A stretch of 19,104 nt of DNA from Hyphomicrobiales bacterium (GTDB lineage Bacteria; Pseudomonadota; Alphaproteobacteria; Rhizobiales; Beijerinckiaceae). A program made the translations under genes and the position numbers. The notes below the pieces were generated by a model. That model had not been told where the DNA came from, did no database searches, and was given only the letters and a program-made list of their open reading frames with translations. Below are positions 15,660 to 19,104 of this stretch, piece by piece. Numbering within the stretch: the stretch's first letter is position 1; each line of letters opens with the position of its first letter. Location of the stretch: NCBI GenBank assembly GCA_028290085.1, contig JAQGKN010000219.1, positions 1-19,104 of the forward strand. The letters are read 5' to 3'.

Positions 15660-16649
15660 TTATCGGGCCTTCGAAAGCTCCGCCAGCATCGTCTCGGCGG
15701 CGTTGGTAATCGCCATCCAGTGATCGAAACGCGCGGCGTTGAAGGTCCACGCCATCGTAGTCAGCCCCTGCTTATGTCGCCGCATTACAGCCTCCGCGCC
15801 TTCCTTGCGCTTCTGTTTTGTTATCGCGCTGTCAGCGGCACTGTCGATCCGGAGAGCGAGCGCGTCGAGCATCAGGCAGTAGCGCAAGAGAGCCTCGGTC
15901 CGGATCAGCGCCAGCCGATCGTAGCAGGCATCGATGCTTCCATTTAACCCGACCATGCCAGCGTCCTTGTATCGCTTCTCGAAATTGTTCGCGAGACGTC
16001 GAGCTTCCGCGTAATCGTCGACGCTCAATGTCGACGGGCTCGCAGCGGAAGCCTGACGACGCGGCTCAGGATCCTTGGCTGACTTGCTTGGGGGCGAGAA
16101 GTTTTCGACCGGGATCCCATACGCCTCTGCATCCTCAAAATTGAGCCATGTCATTGATTTGGGAGAAGCCTGGGTGATGTAGAAGATCGCTCGATCCGGT
16201 AAACCAATCCGCGCCATATAGGCTCCAACGAGTGCGTTTCCCGTTCCGGTTTCGGCTCCCGTGTCCTTGTTAAAAACGGCGTGAAAACCGACTTTCGCAC
16301 TGGTGCCAACCAGACGCTTACTCCCACCGAGCCACGCAAGTGCGCAGGCTGAGGCACACACCGATCCGTCGGAGACCCAAGTCTTGAAGCCTTTCATCCG
16401 GATCGTGGTCCCGATCTCGATTCCGGCAATTGCGCTTCCCCCGGGGCTGTCGAATGCAATTATTGCCTCATTGAGAGCGGCCGTCTTTTGCCGGAACTGT
16501 TCGGCGTCCTCAAATTCCATTTCGCCGTCGACACTCACGACTGCGCGACCATCCTGGTTCAGAGGATAAATTGCGATTTTCGCAGCCGACGCCTCATTGG
16601 CGGACAAGCAGCTCGCCAGCAGGAGAATATATCGCACGCCCAGCCCCAT
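15660..16649 (-). CDS. Exported ClpP-like serine protease family protein
   Basis: This 329-residue exported protein has a signal peptide of about 22 residues (hydrophobic YILLLASCLS, cleavage after ASA). The next 165 residues have the ClpP/crotonase-like fold features: SPGGS at 68-72 as oxyanion loop, nucleophile candidate Ser100 in V-C-A-S-A-C-A, and His123 in V-G-F-H. These fit the family of predicted periplasmic ClpP-like proteins. From about 185 on comes a Ser/Pro/Lys-rich linker and then a helical region of about 130 residues that I do not recognise. The frame also allows an ATG at 16685, which would add 12 residues rich in Arg. The ATG at 16649 has AGGTGG close before it and gives a more ordinary signal peptide. 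It is divergent from the two-cysteine-module protein, and no partner in a complex is evident. The protease role is by family, not shown. Confidence 0.78.
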   Translation of the reverse strand: MGLGVRYILLLASCLSANEASAAKIAIYPLNQDGRAVVSVDGEMEFEDAEQFRQKTAALNEAIIAFDSPGGSAIAGIEIGTTIRMKGFKTWVSDGSVCASACALAWLGGSKRLVGTSAKVGFHAVFNKDTGAETGTGNALVGAYMARIGLPDRAIFYITQASPKSMTWLNFEDAEAYGIPVENFSPPSKSAKDPEPRRQASAASPSTLSVDDYAEARRLANNFEKRYKDAGMVGLNGSIDACYDRLALIRTEALLRYCLMLDALALRIDSAADSAITKQKRKEGAEAVMRRHKQGLTTMAWTFNAARFDHWMAITNAAETMLAELSKAR

Positions 16650-16685
16650 TGCCCACCTAGCTCTGTTGTTGCGATGACACCGCAT

Positions 16686-16791
16686 ATTACCAATTGATGC
16701 ATCATCTAAAAGTAACGACGCATCATCATTGCTCTCCGCAAAACCGTCGGCTACCTTAACTTTGGGGCTACGAAAGAAAAAGGGGGGACTA
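16686..16791. promoter_or_regulatory. Divergent promoter region with phased direct repeats
   Basis: The sequence between the two divergent exported-protein genes has a perfect 10-base palindrome TGATGCATCA (16695-16704). It also has an 11-base direct repeat GAYGCATCATC at 16696-16706 and 16717-16727. The period is 21 bases, two helical turns, so both copies face the same side of DNA. This suggests a regulator binding array controlling one or both genes; the regulator is unknown. Confidence 0.45.
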
Positions 16792-17676
16792 GTGAAGAAA
16801 GCACTTGTTTATGTGACTGTCGCAACTCTTATCGTGGCGCAGCCAGTCAAAGCCTACGCGGGCAACGGGGGCGCTATTGCCGCTGGAATCATTGGTGGTT
16901 TGCTCCTTGGTGCGGCCGCTGCACATGCTGCCAACCAGCCACATCACTATGTCCAACGGCGGCGTGCAGTTCGACAGGCGGTAGCACGCCCCAAGACGCC
17001 TGCGCCGACGAACGTCACTTACCTGACGCTCTCGCGCGACGATCCTGGCACCCTCCGCTCTTTTTACAATTGCAATCGTCGGCCGGTGAATACCCAGGCC
17101 AAAGCGCAAAATGGCTTTGTCCGACCGAGACCCTCCACCCGGTTTGTTTGCGGCAACCCGGATTTTCCGGTGGTGGAATTCGAATACGCTCCGGCACGCA
17201 ACGGAATGCCCACGGACACAGTCGTCTATACGGATCGAGGGCGCGTAATTTTTACGGATAATATCACGCTCGACTCTGCCATCCACAACTCGACGCGGCA
17301 GCCGCAGCAGATGGTAACGATCGCACAAAACGAGGAGAGATCAGTCTGGCGAGTCTGGAACTGCAATGGCTCGCCGTCTGAAATATCGGTGTTCGCAAGA
17401 ACCGGATTTACGACCGTGAGAGATGGAACAGCCGACGTGTGCGGGGCGACCGCATACCCGGTTAAGGAGGTTTACTACCGCGCGACGAGCGACTCCTCTG
17501 GGTCGGATACCGTAATGATCCGCAGCAGCACGTCGGCTCCAACAAACATACCTATCCAGGTGGTGAGCGGCGAGGTTGCAAGGGTGCAAGCGACGGTCAC
17601 AAGCACACAGCCGACTTCGATACCCGGTGGAAGCCTCGACGACGAAACGATGAACAGCATCATGAACCAGAAGTGA
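16792..17676 (+). CDS. Exported protein with duplicated two-cysteine module, unknown function
   Basis: The product is 294 residues. A Sec signal peptide (KKALVYVTVATLIVAQPVKAYA) is followed by a Gly/Ala-rich hydrophobic stretch (GAIAAGIIGGLLLGAAAAHA) that could be a membrane anchor. Then come two copies of a module of about 55 residues, at about 92-146 and 189-243, which align without gaps: N-C-N, A, G-F, V-C-G, P-V, E, Y and D-T-V are shared. The cysteine pairs Cys94/Cys120 and Cys191/Cys217 have exactly the same 26-residue spacing, so a disulfide in each module is likely. The start is GTG at 16792 with AGGGGGG 4 bases upstream; an ATG at 16729 would put extra residues before the signal peptide. 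I do not recognise the family. Cell-envelope location is inferred. Confidence 0.75.
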   Translation: MKKALVYVTVATLIVAQPVKAYAGNGGAIAAGIIGGLLLGAAAAHAANQPHHYVQRRRAVRQAVARPKTPAPTNVTYLTLSRDDPGTLRSFYNCNRRPVNTQAKAQNGFVRPRPSTRFVCGNPDFPVVEFEYAPARNGMPTDTVVYTDRGRVIFTDNITLDSAIHNSTRQPQQMVTIAQNEERSVWRVWNCNGSPSEISVFARTGFTTVRDGTADVCGATAYPVKEVYYRATSDSSGSDTVMIRSSTSAPTNIPIQVVSGEVARVQATVTSTQPTSIPGGSLDDETMNSIMNQK

Positions 17677-17687
17677 CACGTTTTGTG

Positions 17688-17722
17688 CGTGAGGTGTGTA
17701 CACGAGACACACCTCACGATTT
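17688..17722 (+). terminator. Perfect 12-bp hairpin terminator
   Basis: CGTGAGGTGTGT (17688-17699) pairs perfectly with ACACACCTCACG (17707-17718) over a 7-base loop, followed by ATTTT. It begins 11 bases after the stop of the two-cysteine-module gene. The short T-tract makes it a moderate intrinsic terminator. It may also help separate this gene from the convergent gene ending at 17777. Confidence 0.75.
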
Positions 17723-17776
17723 TCCAGGCAGATCGTCGTAGTCCGCTCGTACTCTCCGATTAAAACAAGCTCGGCA

Positions 17777-19104
17777 CTATCTGCTTAACGAATCCAGAAT
17801 TGTTTTAAGCTGCGCGTTCATGCGCAAATCGACCTTCAGGTCGTGTGGATTCTGAACGTTTTCCTCGACGACGCGAAGGAAGCCGAAGAACCAGTCCGTT
17901 GCATAGTCGGCAGCGAAATCACGGGCGCTTACACCGATCCCACGCGCGTCGTTGACCACGGGCCTGTCTGCGAAGGCGCGGCGGGTGTAGTCGCCAGCAT
18001 CGATTTCAGGCCGTTGGGGGGGCGGGAGTTGGCCAAAGCCGAGATCCCCGACAATGCGATTGATGTGTTTGCTTGCAACGAGAGCTGCCTTGGGGCTCGA
18101 GGATTCCGCAGTCTCGACCAGCAGGATCTGCTTCAACGCGCCGGCCAATGTCGTTTCGAGATCGATACGACGGATGAGCGTCAGCTTCTCGTCCACGATC
18201 TGGCGCATAGAGTCCGCTGTCAATTCATAGCGGTTCTGGAAACTGGGGCTTTCAGCCAGCCGCATCAACTTGCTGATCCAGGCATCGAGGCACGCACGCG
18301 CAATGAGGCGCTCGCGCTCCAGCCCTTGCGGCACGGGCGTCGAGGAGGCGGAAGCGAGCTCTCCAGACACTTCCGCTGTCATCGCAGGACGCGCGGCACC
18401 CGGACGAAGAAAACGGCCGGAGCCGATAGGTGCGGCTGGCACCTGAACGGGCTGAGGCTCGGTCGCAGCAACCGGGCGGGACGATGTTCGGCCGCGGAGC
18501 GTTGCATAAACAACGTCGGTCAGATCGGTTTCGTCGATCAGAAATTCGCTGAGGAACGACCCGAAGCTGTTGCTGGCTACGACGCTTTCCAGATCGTCGA
18601 ATACTCTGTTAGCAGCGGCACGGCGTAATTTCAGCCGTTCCTCGACATCGAGATCCATGTAGAACTTGGCGATCAACCCACGAACCTCGTGGCGCAAATC
18701 GGTGAGACGTTCACTGACCTGCCCGAATTTCAGGTCGGGTTTACAAACCTCCGCGAGACCTTCGGCCAAATAGGCGATGCCGCCGTCGTTCAGACGCAAA
18801 GCTTCGTCGAAGGCACGCGCCGGATCGCGGAAATGCGCGGTGGCTTCAGGCAGCGACAGGAAGCCTTGCTTCAGCTCGCGAATGCGATCCACCTTTTCGG
18901 GGATGAAATCGCGTTCCACGCGCCCGTCGTAGCGGATAATGGATTCAGCTGGGTAGTTGGGGTTGCGGAACCAGTAGCAGTTCTGGAACGGCCCAGCGTC
19001 TGTCCAGTTGCGCGGCCAGGCATGCGCCTTGCCGAAATAGCCGAGCAGCGACGCTTCGAGGCGCGCGGCAAACCGCGCGCCGGGTGCATTGCCGGAGTCC
19101 CCAG
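17777..19104 (-). CDS. SrfC-like putative virulence factor family protein, C-terminal part
   Basis: The frame is open to the right edge, so this is a partial gene: 441 C-terminal residues are present and the N-terminus lies outside the window. The internal GTG at 18919 is not a real start because the reading continues upstream with coherent protein (FQNCYWFRNPNYPAES, IRYDGR). The stretch from DAGPFQNCYWFRNP through the EKVDRIRELKQGFLSLPEA region resembles my recollection of the SrfC/COG4458 family, large proteins often next to srfA and srfB-like genes, with an N-terminal nucleotide-binding domain not visible here. A Pro/Ala/Thr-rich linker (about 205-255 of this fragment) divides two mostly helical parts. 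No signal peptide can be assessed. The family assignment is from memory of sequence patterns and is moderately sure; a role in virulence is only a label. Confidence 0.6.
   Translation of the reverse strand, partial: GDSGNAPGARFAARLEASLLGYFGKAHAWPRNWTDAGPFQNCYWFRNPNYPAESIIRYDGRVERDFIPEKVDRIRELKQGFLSLPEATAHFRDPARAFDEALRLNDGGIAYLAEGLAEVCKPDLKFGQVSERLTDLRHEVRGLIAKFYMDLDVEERLKLRRAAANRVFDDLESVVASNSFGSFLSEFLIDETDLTDVVYATLRGRTSSRPVAATEPQPVQVPAAPIGSGRFLRPGAARPAMTAEVSGELASASSTPVPQGLERERLIARACLDAWISKLMRLAESPSFQNRYELTADSMRQIVDEKLTLIRRIDLETTLAGALKQILLVETAESSSPKAALVASKHINRIVGDLGFGQLPPPQRPEIDAGDYTRRAFADRPVVNDARGIGVSARDFAADYATDWFFGFLRVVEENVQNPHDLKVDLRMNAQLKTILDSLSR

Noticed and set aside
15511..15750. 79-codon minus-strand frame overlapping the end of the ClpP-like gene
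   Set aside because: It overlaps a better-supported gene in another frame and has no recognisable domain, although the segment RYVNFIRDDDGSAFHNL looks slightly protein-like.
1..19104. CRISPR array, insertion sequence or integrase gene
   Set aside because: I looked for regularly spaced repeats, transposase motifs and tyrosine-recombinase signatures and saw none. The repeats present are dispersed and degenerate.

Overview
The window looks like chromosomal DNA of a GC-rich alphaproteobacterium, most likely from the Hyphomicrobiales (Bradyrhizobium/Afipia/Bosea-like). The basis is the codon usage, the protein families, and degenerate intergenic repeats whose translations (VRFWRxAD, VRCWRKAD) are of a kind I associate with that order. 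This placement is an inference; no rRNA or intact tRNA is present to confirm it.

Left part (1-5267). A double-GNAT acetyltransferase (398-1258) has an unusually short N-terminus and lies downstream of two adjacent TAAC-N4-GTTA palindromes. It is followed by a two-gene operon for secreted beta-propellers: a YncE-like protein (1589-2653) and a CarboxypepD_reg / cytochrome c / seven-blade Vgb-like fusion (2698-4362). About 900 bases without a convincing gene follow.

Central part (5268-14974). This is a catabolic-looking cluster. A six-gene minus-strand operon runs 13151 to 6287: fused ABC permease, ABC ATPase, alpha/beta hydrolase, family-1 solute-binding protein, aldo/keto reductase, FAH-family hydrolase/hydratase. 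It ends in a clear intrinsic terminator at 6265-6239. Divergent from it are a GntR/FCD regulator and a second aldo/keto reductase. A second alpha/beta hydrolase, clearly paralogous to the one in the operon, is convergent at the far end. The likely logic is import of an organic acid, ester or lactone, cytoplasmic hydrolysis, an oxidoreductase step and an FAH-type cleavage or hydration, under a ligand-responsive FCD repressor. The substrate cannot be read from sequence. The transporter resembles ferric importers, but the binding protein lacks an obvious Tyr-Tyr iron dyad and the neighbours are catabolic.

Right part (14975-19104). A gene-poor spacer holds more repeats and a decayed tRNA-Ser-like sequence. 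Then comes a divergent pair: an exported ClpP-like serine protease family protein (minus) and an exported protein of unrecognised family built from two copies of a two-cysteine module (plus). The latter ends at a perfect 12-bp hairpin. The C-terminal part of a large SrfC-like (putative virulence factor family) protein runs off the right edge.

Most promising for novelty: the catabolic/transport cluster with two duplicated enzyme families, the heme-motif Vgb-like fusion paired with a YncE propeller, and the duplicated two-cysteine-module exported protein.
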